From positions 3,945,501 through 4,009,500 of the forward strand of contig NZ_CP033334.1 in assembly GCF_013170705.1 (NCBI RefSeq): a stretch of 64,000 nucleotides of DNA, written 5' to 3'. The notes beneath the pieces are model-generated. The model saw only the letters and a program-made list of their open reading frames with translations, had not been told where the DNA came from and ran no database searches. A program made the position numbers and the translations under genes. Source of the stretch: Mesorhizobium loti (GTDB taxonomy: Bacteria > Pseudomonadota > Alphaproteobacteria > Rhizobiales > Rhizobiaceae). Positions 31,573 to 40,539 of this stretch are shown here, one piece after another (positions within the stretch are counted from its first letter, which is position 1; each line of letters begins with the position of its first letter).

Positions 31573-31989
31573 GCGCCGGTCGCCAACTGCCTTGCTCGTT
31601 TTCCCGGGCTTGCTGTTCAAGGGCCGTTTTTGTCCTGGGCTGGTTATCCGCAACGCACAGGTCAGGCTTCAGGCCTGGACCCGTATCATGACAATTCTGC
31701 CCCAATCGCGCCGGGGTGCTCTTTCCCCAGCGACATCGGCTGTCGCGCCGTCTGAAGCCGGGATTGGCTGGTCCTTGATGGATAGGCATTGCCAGGCCCG
31801 GCATCCGCGATACACTCATAGGGCGACGTGGAGCAGGCGTTTCGTTTGATATTCCGTGCCTTAGAGCGATAAATTCTCGGATCGAATCGCGTCTGTACGC
31901 GAGATGTCGATTTCCGAGAAACCGGTTTCCGCTTTAGGGGCCGATGCTCTAGACCTGAAGGCACAATTTTTCCGGGATGGCGGGAGGCG
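31573..31989. other. 417-base intergenic region with a palindromic repeat
   Basis: This lies between the divergent luxR-type gene and mgtE. The only structured part is 31862-31951 (listed separately). I see no gene, no clear M-box magnesium riboswitch and no convincing promoter in the remainder. Confidence 0.5.
31862..31951. repeat. rhizobial palindromic repeat upstream of mgtE
   Basis: TAGAGC at 31862-31867 and GCTCTA at 31946-31951 bound a 90-base element with internal inverted segments (TTCTCGGA with TCCGAGAA; ATCGAATCGCG with CGCGAGATGTCGAT). I recognise it as a common Mesorhizobium intergenic repeat. It ends 38 bases before the mgtE start codon. Confidence 0.65.
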
Positions 31990-33405
31990 GTGGTGGAGGA
32001 CAAGCAGACGACCTCCGCCAAGGCGGCTGACGATGCCCGGGCCGATATCTATGGCGAGGACGGTGCGGTCCTTCCGTCCTTCCTTGCCCAGATCGGGGCC
32101 GCGATCGCCGATCGCGATACGCTGACCCTCAAGCATGAAGTCGACCATCTGCACCAGTCTGAACTCGGCGACCTGATCGAGGCGCTGCATCCCGAACAGC
32201 GGCAGGCCCTGGTCGAGCTGCTGGGCACCGATTTCGACTTTTCCGCGCTGACCGAGGTCGACGAGGCGATCCGCATGGAGATCGTCGATCACCTGCCCAA
32301 TGCACAGATCGCGCAGGCGGTGCAGGAACTCGATTCCGACGACGCGGTCTACATTCTCGAAGATCTCGAAAAGGAAGACCAGGACGAGATCCTGTCGCAG
32401 CTGCCGTTCACCGAACGGATCAGGCTGCGCCGCTCTCTCGACTATCCCGAAGAGACCGCCGGGCGGCGCATGCAGACCGAGTTCGTCGCGGTGCCGCCGT
32501 TCTGGACCATCGGCCAGACCATCGACTACATGCGCGAGGACAAGAACCTGCCTGAGCGCTTCAGCCAGATCTTCGTCATCGATCCGACCTTCAAGCTGTT
32601 GGGGGCCATCGACCTCGACCAGATCCTGCGCACCAAGCGCGCGGTCAAGGTCGAGGACGTCATGCACGAGACGCGCCACGCCATCCCGGCCACCATGGAC
32701 CAGGAAGAGGCGGCGCGGGAGTTCGAGCAGTACGATCTCTTGTCAGCCGCGGTCGTCGACGAGAATGAGCGGCTGGTCGGCGTGCTGACCATCGATGATG
32801 TCGTCGACGTCATCCAGCAGGAAGCGGAGGAAGATCTGCTGCGCATGGGCGGCGTCGGCGACGAGGAACTCTCCGACACGGTGTTTGCCACCTCGCGTTC
32901 GCGCGTTCCCTGGCTGCTAGTCAACCTTGTCACGGCATTTCTGGCGGCATCGGTGATCGGCCTGTTCGACCACACGATCGAGCGGATCGTGGCGCTCGCC
33001 GTGCTGATGCCGATCGTGGCCGGCATGGGCGGCAATGCCGGTTCGCAGACCATGACCGTCACCGTGCGGGCGCTGGCGACGAAGGACCTCGACATCTACA
33101 ATGCCGCCCGTATCATCCGCCGCGAAATGGGCGTGGGCTTCATCAACGGCATCGTCTTTGCCGTTCTGATCGGCATCGTCGCCGCCGTCTGGTTTCGCGA
33201 TCCCAATCTGGGCGGGATCATCGGAGCGGCGATGATCATCAATATGTTCGCGGCCGCACTTGCCGGCATCCTGATCCCGCTGCTGCTCGACCGGTTCAAG
33301 ATCGACCCGGCCGTGGCGTCGGCGGTTTTCGTCACCACCGTCACCGACTGCGTCGGCTTTTTCGCTTTCCTTGGCCTTGCAAGCTGGTGGTTCGGCGTGA
33401 GGTAG
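31990..33405 (+). CDS. mgtE: magnesium transporter MgtE
   Basis: A 471-residue Mg2+ channel. The N-terminal superhelical domain (about 30-145) and two CBS domains (about 150-270) form the cytoplasmic magnesium sensor that gates the pore. Five membrane helices follow (about 300-470) with the conserved MPIVAGMGGNAGSQTMTVTVR segment, landmark near residue 340, and PLLLDRFKIDPAVAS. The start is a GTG at 31990, with a second GTG directly after it. No magnesium riboswitch was found upstream. Confidence 0.94.
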   Translation: MVEDKQTTSAKAADDARADIYGEDGAVLPSFLAQIGAAIADRDTLTLKHEVDHLHQSELGDLIEALHPEQRQALVELLGTDFDFSALTEVDEAIRMEIVDHLPNAQIAQAVQELDSDDAVYILEDLEKEDQDEILSQLPFTERIRLRRSLDYPEETAGRRMQTEFVAVPPFWTIGQTIDYMREDKNLPERFSQIFVIDPTFKLLGAIDLDQILRTKRAVKVEDVMHETRHAIPATMDQEEAAREFEQYDLLSAAVVDENERLVGVLTIDDVVDVIQQEAEEDLLRMGGVGDEELSDTVFATSRSRVPWLLVNLVTAFLAASVIGLFDHTIERIVALAVLMPIVAGMGGNAGSQTMTVTVRALATKDLDIYNAARIIRREMGVGFINGIVFAVLIGIVAAVWFRDPNLGGIIGAAMIINMFAAALAGILIPLLLDRFKIDPAVASAVFVTTVTDCVGFFAFLGLASWWFGVR

Positions 33406-33540
33406 CCGCTCAATTGACTTTTACGTAAATGCCGTGCGAGGCTCGCGCGGGGGCCATGTCGATTCCGGCGGCCGAGGGTTTGGTTCGGACAGAAGGCGGC
33501 GCCGCGTGGCGGTCGCCCGGAATTCCGACTTGGAGTGACA

Positions 33541-33927
33541 ATGCGGGAATATTATTCGATCACCGAACTGACCCGCGAATTCGACGTGTCGACGCGGACG
33601 CTGCGTTTCTATGAGGACGAAGGCCTGGTGCAGCCGGTGCGGCGCGGCCGCACTCGGCTGTTTCGTCCCTCCGACCGCCATCTCATCCGGCAGATCATGC
33701 GCGGCAAAAGGCTCGGCTTCTCGATCAACGAGATCCGCGAAATCATCCAGATGTACAAGGAGCCGCCGGGCGAGGTCGGGCAGCTCAAGCTTATGATCAA
33801 GCGCATCGAGGAAAAGCGCGAGGATCTGAGGCAAAAGCGCCGCGACCTCGAGGAGACACTGGCCGAACTCGACCAGGCCGAGGAGTCATGCGTCGAGCGG
33901 CTCGTGGAGCTTGGCGTCAACACCTGA
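33541..33927 (+). CDS. MerR family transcriptional regulator
   Basis: A 128-residue regulator. The N-terminal winged helix-turn-helix YSITELTREFDVSTRTLRFY is followed by EDEGLVQPVRRGRTRLF, then a coiled-coil dimerisation helix (about 75-118, IKRIEEKREDLRQKRRDL). It lacks the C-terminal cysteines of metal sensors. The fold and tail resemble the LiuR/acyl-CoA-catabolism group of MerR proteins, but no catabolic genes are adjacent. The ATG at 33541 is preferred to a GTG two codons upstream. Confidence 0.9.
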   Translation: MREYYSITELTREFDVSTRTLRFYEDEGLVQPVRRGRTRLFRPSDRHLIRQIMRGKRLGFSINEIREIIQMYKEPPGEVGQLKLMIKRIEEKREDLRQKRRDLEETLAELDQAEESCVERLVELGVNT

Positions 33928-33933
33928 CGAAGC

Positions 33934-34410
33934 TCAAATCCAGCGCCGCACCCGCTTCGCGTAGTCGCGGTATTTCTTGCCGAATTTCGCCGCCAGTATC
34001 TTTTCCTCGCCCTCGATCGCCAGCTTCTGGGTGAGGAAGGCGGCGATGAAGGCAAAGAGCAGGAACCAGGCTATCCCCGTGACAAAGGCGACGCCGATCA
34101 ACAGCAGTGTGTTGGCCAGATACATCGGGTTGCGGGTGACGCCGAAAGGGCCCGTCGTGACGAGATGGTCGGGCACGGCATTGGGATTGAGCGTTGTCCT
34201 GGCCCGCATCATGGTGCGGATGGCGGTGAACCAGAGTACGGCGACGCCGAACAATGCCACCCAGCCCGCCGCGAACAGGAGGTCGCCCAGGAGATCGCCG
34301 ATCCAGGGCAGGGGGTAGAGCATGCCGAGGATGACGCTGACGGCGATCGCCGCGGTGTAGATAACCGGCGGCCACGGGATCACCCCGGGCTTCGGCTGGG
34401 TTTCGGTCAT
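33934..34410 (-). CDS. isoprenylcysteine carboxyl methyltransferase-like membrane protein
   Basis: A 158-residue membrane protein with about four helices and the ICMT/PEMT signature TTGPFGVTRNPMYLANTL with EGEEKILAAKFGKKYRDYAKRV at the end. These residues bind S-adenosylmethionine in the family. The bacterial substrate is unknown; lipids or small thiols have been proposed for relatives. Its start overlaps the upstream gene's stop by four bases, so the two are co-translated. Confidence 0.88.
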   Translation of the reverse strand: MTETQPKPGVIPWPPVIYTAAIAVSVILGMLYPLPWIGDLLGDLLFAAGWVALFGVAVLWFTAIRTMMRARTTLNPNAVPDHLVTTGPFGVTRNPMYLANTLLLIGVAFVTGIAWFLLFAFIAAFLTQKLAIEGEEKILAAKFGKKYRDYAKRVRRWI

Positions 34411-35405
34411 TGCGTTCCTCCCTCATCCATCTTGTCTTCGGTCTGGGCCGTGCAGCTGCCGGCCAGATCGCCCAGATGCGCCCTGAACTCCGCAGTCTGG
34501 TCGTTGTTCTCGAGCCGATCAAGAGATGCTTCGCCCTCGAGCGTCGTCAGCATGCAGCCGCAATAGCTCGAACAGAAGGTCGCGTTGCGCGTCTGCTCGC
34601 ACGAGCGCTGGCAGGTTTTGAGGAAATTGACCTGCGGGGTTTCGACCTGGGCCGGCATCACTTGCGAGAACAGCCAGACGCAGCCGATCAGCAGCGGCTG
34701 ATGGATCAGGTAGAAGGCGAGGCTGTGGCGGCCGATGAAGACCAGCGGATTGGCCCAGCGTCCGGGTTTGAGGTTCGCAAGGCGGGCTCGCATGCCGGAT
34801 GCGGAGGCGAGTTTCGCCACTGCGATGCCGACAAGCACCGCGCCGAACCATGGAAACAGCGGCACATAGTCGTTGGATCGCGGATTGATCGCCGACAGGC
34901 CGATCCACCACAGCCAGGGATGATCCAGCGCCTCGAAGCGCAGATAGATGGGCGCGGCGATGACGAGCGCGGCAATGACAAGCGTCAGCAGCGCGGGCAG
35001 CCGCAGGAAGGCAAGGCCGAGCAGGCTGGCGAGCGCGATCTGGTGCAGGATGCCGAAGAAGATGAAGCCGTCAGGCGTGGCGATCCGCGTGACGACCGAA
35101 ATGGCGATCGCCGCTCCGGCAACCATGGCGAACCGTTTCCAGAAGCCGTTCCAGCGGATTTGCCGGCCGTGGGCAAGGTACAGGCTGACGCCGACCAGGA
35201 ACAGGAAGGTCGAGGCGATGCAGCGCGCATAGATCTTCCACCAGCCGAAGGCCGTGAGGCCCGGGTCGGTGTAGCCGAAGAATTCCAGGTCCCAGGTGAA
35301 ATGGTAGCTCGCCATGGCCAGCAGCGCGATGCCGCGCACGATGTCGATGGCGACGATGCGCCGGGATGGCTCCGGAACGGGTACGGTCGGCGTATGGATG
35401 GTCAT
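34407..35405 (-). CDS. DUF1624/heparan-alpha-glucosaminide acetyltransferase-like membrane protein with Cys-rich tail
   Basis: A 332-residue protein with about eight predicted helices. The N-terminus RIVAIDIVRGIALLAMASYHFTWD matches DUF1624, related to acyltransferases that move acetyl groups across membranes; the landmark lies at about residues 15-38. GRHSLAFYLIHQPLL is a further family motif. After the last helix a soluble tail of about 70 residues contains six cysteines, including a CQRSC and a CSSYCGC cluster. The tail is unusual and may bind metal or form disulphides. It is coupled to the methyltransferase-like gene downstream. Confidence 0.85.
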   Translation of the reverse strand: MTIHTPTVPVPEPSRRIVAIDIVRGIALLAMASYHFTWDLEFFGYTDPGLTAFGWWKIYARCIASTFLFLVGVSLYLAHGRQIRWNGFWKRFAMVAGAAIAISVVTRIATPDGFIFFGILHQIALASLLGLAFLRLPALLTLVIAALVIAAPIYLRFEALDHPWLWWIGLSAINPRSNDYVPLFPWFGAVLVGIAVAKLASASGMRARLANLKPGRWANPLVFIGRHSLAFYLIHQPLLIGCVWLFSQVMPAQVETPQVNFLKTCQRSCEQTRNATFCSSYCGCMLTTLEGEASLDRLENNDQTAEFRAHLGDLAGSCTAQTEDKMDEGGTQ

Positions 35406-35635
35406 GGTCTCGCGATCTGATTCAGCCCCGCTTGAGGACTATCACGGTTGGACGGGACAGAAGAAGGCCGCGAGCAGCGGCATGGGCGATGTCTCTTGCA
35501 TCAGGCGCCGCTTTAGGCCAGCGCCGGGAAGTCTTTGACCGACTTCGCTTTTTGCCGGATATGCGTCGGTTTCCTCTTAATCGCCCGGAAGTGGCCAAGG
35601 CAGATTTGGCCGGTGATTCTGCTTTTGGGGAAGCA

Positions 35636-36835
35636 ATGTCCACCCATGTGCGCCATCCGATCTGGCTCCCGGCCCTCAAGGCCGCGGATGCGCGCACCTT
35701 CACCTCGCTCTACGCGGTGGAGTCCTTTGCCCGAGCCACGGTGTCGAGCGTCATCCCGATCCAGGCCTACGAGATCCTGCACAATGAGCAGATCGTCTCG
35801 ATCCTCTATACCATCGTGGCGCTGCTCGGCCTGTCGGTGACCTTGTTCATGCCGATGCTGATCCGCCGCTTTGCCCGGCGCTGGGTCTATACGGCGGGCG
35901 CCTGCCTGCTCGCCATCGGGTCGCTGTTCTTCGTCACCCATACGCTTGCCGGGCAATTGGCCGGGATGCTGTGCCGGGTGATGGGCGCCAGCGCGCTGTC
36001 GATCACGCTCAATCTCTACATCATGGACCACATCCGCAAGACCGACTTCATGCAGGCCGAATCGCTGCGCATGGCGTGGTCGATGTTCGCCTGGACCGGC
36101 GGGCCGACGCTCGGCATCTTCCTGTATACACGCTTCGGTATCTACGCGGCGCATGGGGCGGTGGCAGTGTTCGCGCTGGCCTTGCTGGCGCTGTTCTGGA
36201 CCTATCGGCTGGGCGACAACCAGTCGATCCGGCCCGGCAAGACCCGGCCTGCCAATCCGCTCGCCAATATCGGCCGCTTCGTCGCGCAGCCCAGATTGAG
36301 GCTCGCCTGGCTGATCGCCTTCGGCCGCTCCTGCTTCTGGACGACGTTCTTCGTCTATGGGCCGCTGTTCATGGTGATCACCGGGCAGGGCGATATCGCC
36401 GGCGGCCTCCTTGTTTCGGCCGGCAATGCGCTTTTGTTCATGGCGATCTTCTGGGGCAAGGCCGGAAAACGCTTTGGCGGCCGGCGCACCATGACATTTG
36501 CCTATTTCGCCATGTCGGCCATGCTGCTGGCCGCGGGCACGGTGGGAGTGACCGCACCGTTGTTGACCGGCGCTTTCCTGCTTGGTGGCGCGTTCTTCAC
36601 CATCGCGCTCGATGCCCTGGGGTCGACCGCCTTCATGCGTTCTGTGCGATCTTATGAACGGCCGCAGATGGCTGCGGTCTACCGCACCTATCTCGATTTT
36701 TCCGAACTGACGCCGCCGCTGGTCTATTCGGTGGTGCTGGCCTTCTTTGGACTGGGCTCGGTGTTCGTCACGCTCAGCCTGCTGGCGGCGGCGTGCGGCT
36801 TCGTGACCTGGCGCTACCTACCGAAGTCGCTGTGA
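35636..36835 (+). CDS. MFS transporter
   Basis: A 399-residue permease with about twelve predicted helices. The N-terminal half contains FARATVSSVIPIQAYEIL and MLIRRFARRWVYTAG. The loop between halves lies near residue 205 (GDNQSIRPGKTRP). I chose the ATG at 35636 (MSTHVRHPIW), which has GGGGA upstream; the open frame extends back to 35366 through unconserved sequence. The substrate is unknown. Its stop faces the Rieske oxygenase stop with only three bases between. Confidence 0.82.
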   Translation: MSTHVRHPIWLPALKAADARTFTSLYAVESFARATVSSVIPIQAYEILHNEQIVSILYTIVALLGLSVTLFMPMLIRRFARRWVYTAGACLLAIGSLFFVTHTLAGQLAGMLCRVMGASALSITLNLYIMDHIRKTDFMQAESLRMAWSMFAWTGGPTLGIFLYTRFGIYAAHGAVAVFALALLALFWTYRLGDNQSIRPGKTRPANPLANIGRFVAQPRLRLAWLIAFGRSCFWTTFFVYGPLFMVITGQGDIAGGLLVSAGNALLFMAIFWGKAGKRFGGRRTMTFAYFAMSAMLLAAGTVGVTAPLLTGAFLLGGAFFTIALDALGSTAFMRSVRSYERPQMAAVYRTYLDFSELTPPLVYSVVLAFFGLGSVFVTLSLLAAACGFVTWRYLPKSL

Positions 36836-36838
36836 GGA

Positions 36839-38008
36839 TCACCGTGAAAGTGCCGCATGGCGCTCGCGCACCCAGTTGTGGAAGCGGTGCAGTTCATATT
36901 CCTCGGGCATCAGCACGCCGGCGGCGTGGCGCATCGAGCGCAGGCCTTTCTGATTGACCTCGCAGATCGCCGCGTCCTCCTCCAGCACCTGTGTGCCGAA
37001 GGCGATGATGTTGTCGATGTCGGTCGCGGCCAGCGCCTCGGGCGCGAACAGCCATTCGGCGACAAGTTCCGTCTGTTCCGGCCCGAGCGGTACCAGCCGA
37101 ACTGTCCTGACATAGTCGACATGGCCGACGATGAACATCGAGGGTAGGCTGGTGGCGTAGGTCTGGCCGGCGGCGCGTTCGGCTGGCGTCAATCCCGAGA
37201 AGACCGGCCCATGGGTCTTGCCGTCGCTAGACCAGGTTTCGGCGCCAGCCCGCAGGCCACCGGAAAACTCCGGCGCGTCATTGTCGGCGTGGCGGGTCCA
37301 TTCGGGGTCGTCATGCCGGCTCATCAGGCCGCGGCCATAGATCGGCACCAGCCGCGACAGGTCCTTGTGGACGCCCGGACAATGCAGGCACTCGTTGAAG
37401 TTCTCCCAAAAGATCTTCCAGTTGCAGTGCATCACCTTGCGCAGCACATGGCCTGCCACCAGCGTTTCCAGTGGCCAATTGCCGAGATTGCCGGAGGCGG
37501 GGTCGAAGGATGCCTGCGCCGAGCCGGCCGCATCTTCCTGCAAATTGATGAACACGAAGCCGCGCCAAACCGAGAGCGCGACGCGATAGAGCGGATGGTC
37601 GGCCTTGTCGAAGCCGTCCGGCAATGATTTCGACGGCACGCGCACGAGGTCGCCGCGCAGCGAATAGGACCAGGCATGATAGGGGCAGGTGATCAGCCGC
37701 GCCTTCAGCCGGCCCTCGCTCTCCTGGCAAAGCTGCGAGCCGCGATGCCGGCACGTGTTGTGGAAGGCACGCAACGCGCCGGTGTCGTCGCGCAGAACGA
37801 TGATGTCCTGCGTGCCGATGCGGAATCGGCGAAAGGCCAGCGGCTGGGCCAGATCGGCCTCGCGGCAGACCAGCAGCCAGTTCTTGTACCAGATGGCATC
37901 GAGGTCCAGTTGATAGGCCGCTGCGTCCCAATAGGCCGATGAGGGCAGGGTGGGTTCGGTCTGGGTCAGGCCGTTATAGGGATCGCGCTCGCTGGCAATG
38001 GGCTGCAT
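36839..38008 (-). CDS. Rieske non-heme iron oxygenase, alpha subunit (GbcA-like)
   Basis: A 389-residue ring-hydroxylating-type oxygenase. The Rieske [2Fe-2S] ligands are in CRHRGSQLC and CPYHAWSY (about residues 85-115). The mononuclear iron histidines are in NECLHCPGVH (about 208-217). Overall layout and length resemble the subgroup that N-demethylates quaternary amines (glycine betaine, proline betaine, carnitine) rather than true aromatic dioxygenases. Betaine demethylation would fit the demethylating flavoproteins at 52-59 kb, but it is not adjacent to them. No reductase gene is nearby. Confidence 0.85.
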   Translation of the reverse strand: MQPIASERDPYNGLTQTEPTLPSSAYWDAAAYQLDLDAIWYKNWLLVCREADLAQPLAFRRFRIGTQDIIVLRDDTGALRAFHNTCRHRGSQLCQESEGRLKARLITCPYHAWSYSLRGDLVRVPSKSLPDGFDKADHPLYRVALSVWRGFVFINLQEDAAGSAQASFDPASGNLGNWPLETLVAGHVLRKVMHCNWKIFWENFNECLHCPGVHKDLSRLVPIYGRGLMSRHDDPEWTRHADNDAPEFSGGLRAGAETWSSDGKTHGPVFSGLTPAERAAGQTYATSLPSMFIVGHVDYVRTVRLVPLGPEQTELVAEWLFAPEALAATDIDNIIAFGTQVLEEDAAICEVNQKGLRSMRHAAGVLMPEEYELHRFHNWVRERHAALSR

Positions 38009-38167
38009 GGCTGGCTTCCTGTGAAGTGGCCAGCCGACACCCGGCCAGCATAATTGTCAATTGTGGCGCCGATGACCGCTGATGTTGCCGGCATGGCGTA
38101 ATCGCGCTGGTTACCGGCGGAATTTGGTTTGCCGGAGGCGGTGATTCTGCCTATAGTCGCTGATGTC

Positions 38168-38340
38168 GTCGGTTCCATTTTGGAGCCAAGAGGGAATGCG
38201 GTGCGGGCTGACTTGTTGCCCAATGCCGTTGCTGCCCCCGCAACTGTGTGCGGTAGTCCTCTCCATATGCCACTGAAGATTTGTCTTCGGGAAGGTGGGG
38301 AAGGGCGCTGATCCGTGAGCCAGGAGACCTGCCGGCGACA
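38168..38340 (+). promoter_or_regulatory. cobalamin (adenosylcobalamin) riboswitch
   Basis: A typical B12 aptamer. It has a P1/P2 start GGTTCC...GGAGCC, AGGGAATGCGGTGCG, the B12-box core GCTGCCCCCGCAACTGTG, CCACTG followed by a stem and GGGAAGGTGG, and the closing GAGCCAGGAGACCTGCC. It ends about 50 bases before cbtB and should repress the cobalt transporter and cobalamin genes when B12 is plentiful. Confidence 0.95.
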
Positions 38341-38386
38341 GGAAACTGACTTCGATGCCCTCGGGTGGAGGGTGAAAGGACAAGAC

Positions 38387-38566
38387 ATGACTACCGCTTC
38401 CGTCTCCCTCGGCGCTTCCGTCTCCTCGCAGTCGCGCTTCATGCAGCTGGCGCTCGCCGCGCTGCTCGGCACCTTCATCATCGGCTTCGTCGGCTTCTCG
38501 CATATCGATGCGGTCCACAATGCCGGTCATGACAACCGGCATTCGATGGCGTTTCCCTGCCACTGA
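38387..38566 (+). CDS. cbtB: cobalt transporter subunit CbtB
   Basis: A 59-residue protein with one membrane helix (about 20-42, LALAALLGTFIIGFVGF) and a C-terminal histidine-rich tail (HIDAVHNAGHDNRHSMAFPCH), which likely binds cobalt. Together with CbtA it forms a predicted B12-regulated cobalt uptake system. It is directly downstream of the riboswitch. The ATG at 38387 is preferred; the upstream open frame is riboswitch sequence. cbtA follows after 15 bases. Confidence 0.93.
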   Translation: MTTASVSLGASVSSQSRFMQLALAALLGTFIIGFVGFSHIDAVHNAGHDNRHSMAFPCH

Positions 38567-38581
38567 CGAGGACCTGACATC

Positions 38582-39400
38582 ATGAATCTGTTTCGCAACG
38601 TCGTGTTCATCGCGGCGATCGCGGGGCTCGTGGCCGGCGTCGTTCTCGCCTGCATGCAGGCCTATGCCACCGTGCCGCTGATCCTCAAGGCGGAAGTCTA
38701 CGAACAGGCCGAAGGCGGCCACAGCCATGACCATGCCGCGGCACCCGCGGCCTCGGCTGATGCCGCCAGCGGCAACGCAATGAGTTCCGCCGCGCCAGCG
38801 GCATCGAATGCCATGAGCGCCGCCGCCCCGGCTCCGGCCGCAGCGGCAGCTCCGGCCGAGGACGAGGGCTGGGCGCCGGCCGACGGCTTCGAACGTTTTG
38901 CCTTCAACGTGGTGTCCAACGTCGTCACCGGCATCGGCTTCGCGCTGATCCTGGTCGCTGTTTCGGAATTCGCCGGCGGCATCGGCAACTGGCGCCAGGG
39001 CGTGTTCTGGGGCCTGGCCGGCTTTGCCGTGTTCACACTGGCGCCCGGCCTCGGCCTGCCGCCGGAACTGCCGGCCATGCCGGCGGCCGACCTCACGCAG
39101 CGCCAGATCTGGTGGGTGGCGACGGTGATCGCGACCGCCATCGGGCTTGGCCTGATCGCGTTCCGCAAGTCGCTGCCGCTTGCCATCCTTGCGGTGCTGC
39201 TGATCGTGGCGCCGCATATCGTCGGGGCGCCGCAGCCCGACAGCTTCGAGACACCGATCCCGGAAGGCCTGCACCACCAGTTCGTGGTGGCGGTGACGCT
39301 GACCAATCTGGTGTTCTGGCTGGTGCTTGGCGCTGTCGTCGGCGTTGTGCGCGGACGCTTCACCGGCACCGCGAACAGCCTGCGCGACAGCTTTGCCTGA
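38582..39400 (+). CDS. cbtA: cobalt transporter subunit CbtA
   Basis: A 272-residue CbtA-family membrane protein with about six helices. After the first helix an HSHDH motif (about residues 47-51) is followed by an Ala/Pro-rich linker (about 52-95) that varies in the family. The conserved segments GFERFAFNVVSNVVTGIGFAL (landmark at about 100) and APGLGLPPELP, then HIVGAPQPDSFETPIPEGL, are present. Predicted to pass Co2+ for cobalamin synthesis. Its end overlaps the likely start of cobU. Confidence 0.92.
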   Translation: MNLFRNVVFIAAIAGLVAGVVLACMQAYATVPLILKAEVYEQAEGGHSHDHAAAPAASADAASGNAMSSAAPAASNAMSAAAPAPAAAAAPAEDEGWAPADGFERFAFNVVSNVVTGIGFALILVAVSEFAGGIGNWRQGVFWGLAGFAVFTLAPGLGLPPELPAMPAADLTQRQIWWVATVIATAIGLGLIAFRKSLPLAILAVLLIVAPHIVGAPQPDSFETPIPEGLHHQFVVAVTLTNLVFWLVLGAVVGVVRGRFTGTANSLRDSFA

Positions 39401-39908
39401 TCGCGGCAAGCTGACCTTCATCATCGGTGGTGCGCGCTCGGGAAAGAGCGCGCACGCCGAAACCCTGGCGACGGCGTTGCCCTCGCCGTGGGCCTATATC
39501 GCCACCGCGCAAGCCTATGACGACGAGATGCGCGAGCGCATAGCGCTGCACCGGTCGCGACGCGGGGCGGGCTGGGCCACCATCGATGCGCCGTTCGACC
39601 TTGCCGGCGCGCTCGAGGCTTTGCCCGATAGCCGCCCGGTGCTGATCGACTGCCTGACGCTGTGGCTGACCAATCACATGCTGGCAGACCACGACCTGGG
39701 GCTTGAATGCCGGGGGCTGGCGGATGTGTTGTCGCGGCCGCGCGGGCCGTGGTTCGTGGTATCCAACGAAGTCGGGCAGGGCATCGTGCCGGACAACGCA
39801 CTGGCGCGCCGTTTTCGTGATGAGGCCGGCCGGCTCAACCAGCAGATCGCGGCGATCGCCCATACGGTGCTGCTGATGGTGGCGGGGCTGCCGCTCAAGG
39901 TGAAATGA
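39393..39908 (+). CDS. cobU: bifunctional adenosylcobinamide kinase/guanylyltransferase
   Basis: A 171-residue enzyme (CobU/CobP) that phosphorylates adenosylcobinamide and then adds GMP. The P-loop GGARSGKSAHAE is at the N-terminus, followed by LIDCLTLWLTN and VSNEVGQGIVPDN, all characteristic. No ATG is available. The TTG at 39393, overlapping the cbtA stop, gives the usual length (PDRGKLTFIIGG). The other in-frame option is a TTG at 39327, inside cbtA. cobO follows after one base. Confidence 0.92.
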   Translation: MPDRGKLTFIIGGARSGKSAHAETLATALPSPWAYIATAQAYDDEMRERIALHRSRRGAGWATIDAPFDLAGALEALPDSRPVLIDCLTLWLTNHMLADHDLGLECRGLADVLSRPRGPWFVVSNEVGQGIVPDNALARRFRDEAGRLNQQIAAIAHTVLLMVAGLPLKVK

Positions 39909-39909
39909 G

Positions 39910-40539
39910 ATGACCGATATCGACGGCAAGACCAACGAAGACCGGGACGAAGAGCGCCACCGCGCCAAGATGGCCAAACGCAAGGCGGTGCAGGACGCCG
40001 AGGTGGCGAGCAAGACGGTCGAGAAAGGACTGCTGATCGTCAACACCGGCCCTGGCAAGGGCAAGACGACAGCCGCCTTCGGCTTGGCGCTGCGGATGCT
40101 TGGCTATGGCAAGCGGGTCGGCGTCGTCCAGTTCATCAAGGGCAAGTGGCACACGGGCGAGAAGGATGCTTTCGCTGCCTTCGGCGACCGCGTCGTCTGG
40201 CACGCGATGGGCGAGGGCTTCACCTGGGAAACGCAGGATCTGAAGCGCGATATCGCGGCGGCGGAAGCCGCCTGGGCCAAGGCGCTGGAGCTGATCGCCG
40301 ATCCCTCCATCAGCCTTGTGGTGCTCGACGAGCTCAACATAGCGCTGCGCTACGACTATCTCGATCTCGACACGGTGGTTGCTGCGTTGAAGGCTCGTCG
40401 CGAGGACCTGCATGTCGTCGTCACAGGCCGCAACGCCAAACCGGCGCTGGTCGAAGCGGCCGACCTGGTCACCGAGATGGGCGTGACCAAGCACCATTTT
40501 TCGGCAGGCGTGAAAGCCCAGCAGGGGATCGAGTTCTAG
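39910..40539 (+). CDS. cobO: cob(I)yrinic acid a,c-diamide adenosyltransferase
   Basis: A 209-residue corrinoid adenosyltransferase of the CobA/CobO/BtuR type that attaches the 5'-deoxyadenosyl group to reduced cobalt. The P-loop variant NTGPGKGKTTAAFG (about 45-58), VVQFIKGKW, VVLDELNIALRY and the C-terminal VTEMGVTKHHFSAGVKAQQGIE are all hallmarks. Its stop overlaps the stop of the convergent cobD gene. Confidence 0.95.
   Translation: MTDIDGKTNEDRDEERHRAKMAKRKAVQDAEVASKTVEKGLLIVNTGPGKGKTTAAFGLALRMLGYGKRVGVVQFIKGKWHTGEKDAFAAFGDRVVWHAMGEGFTWETQDLKRDIAAAEAAWAKALELIADPSISLVVLDELNIALRYDYLDLDTVVAALKARREDLHVVVTGRNAKPALVEAADLVTEMGVTKHHFSAGVKAQQGIEF

Noticed and set aside
38129..38311. 60-codon frame upstream of cbtB
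   Set aside because: It lies inside the cobalamin riboswitch, whose structural motifs explain the conservation.
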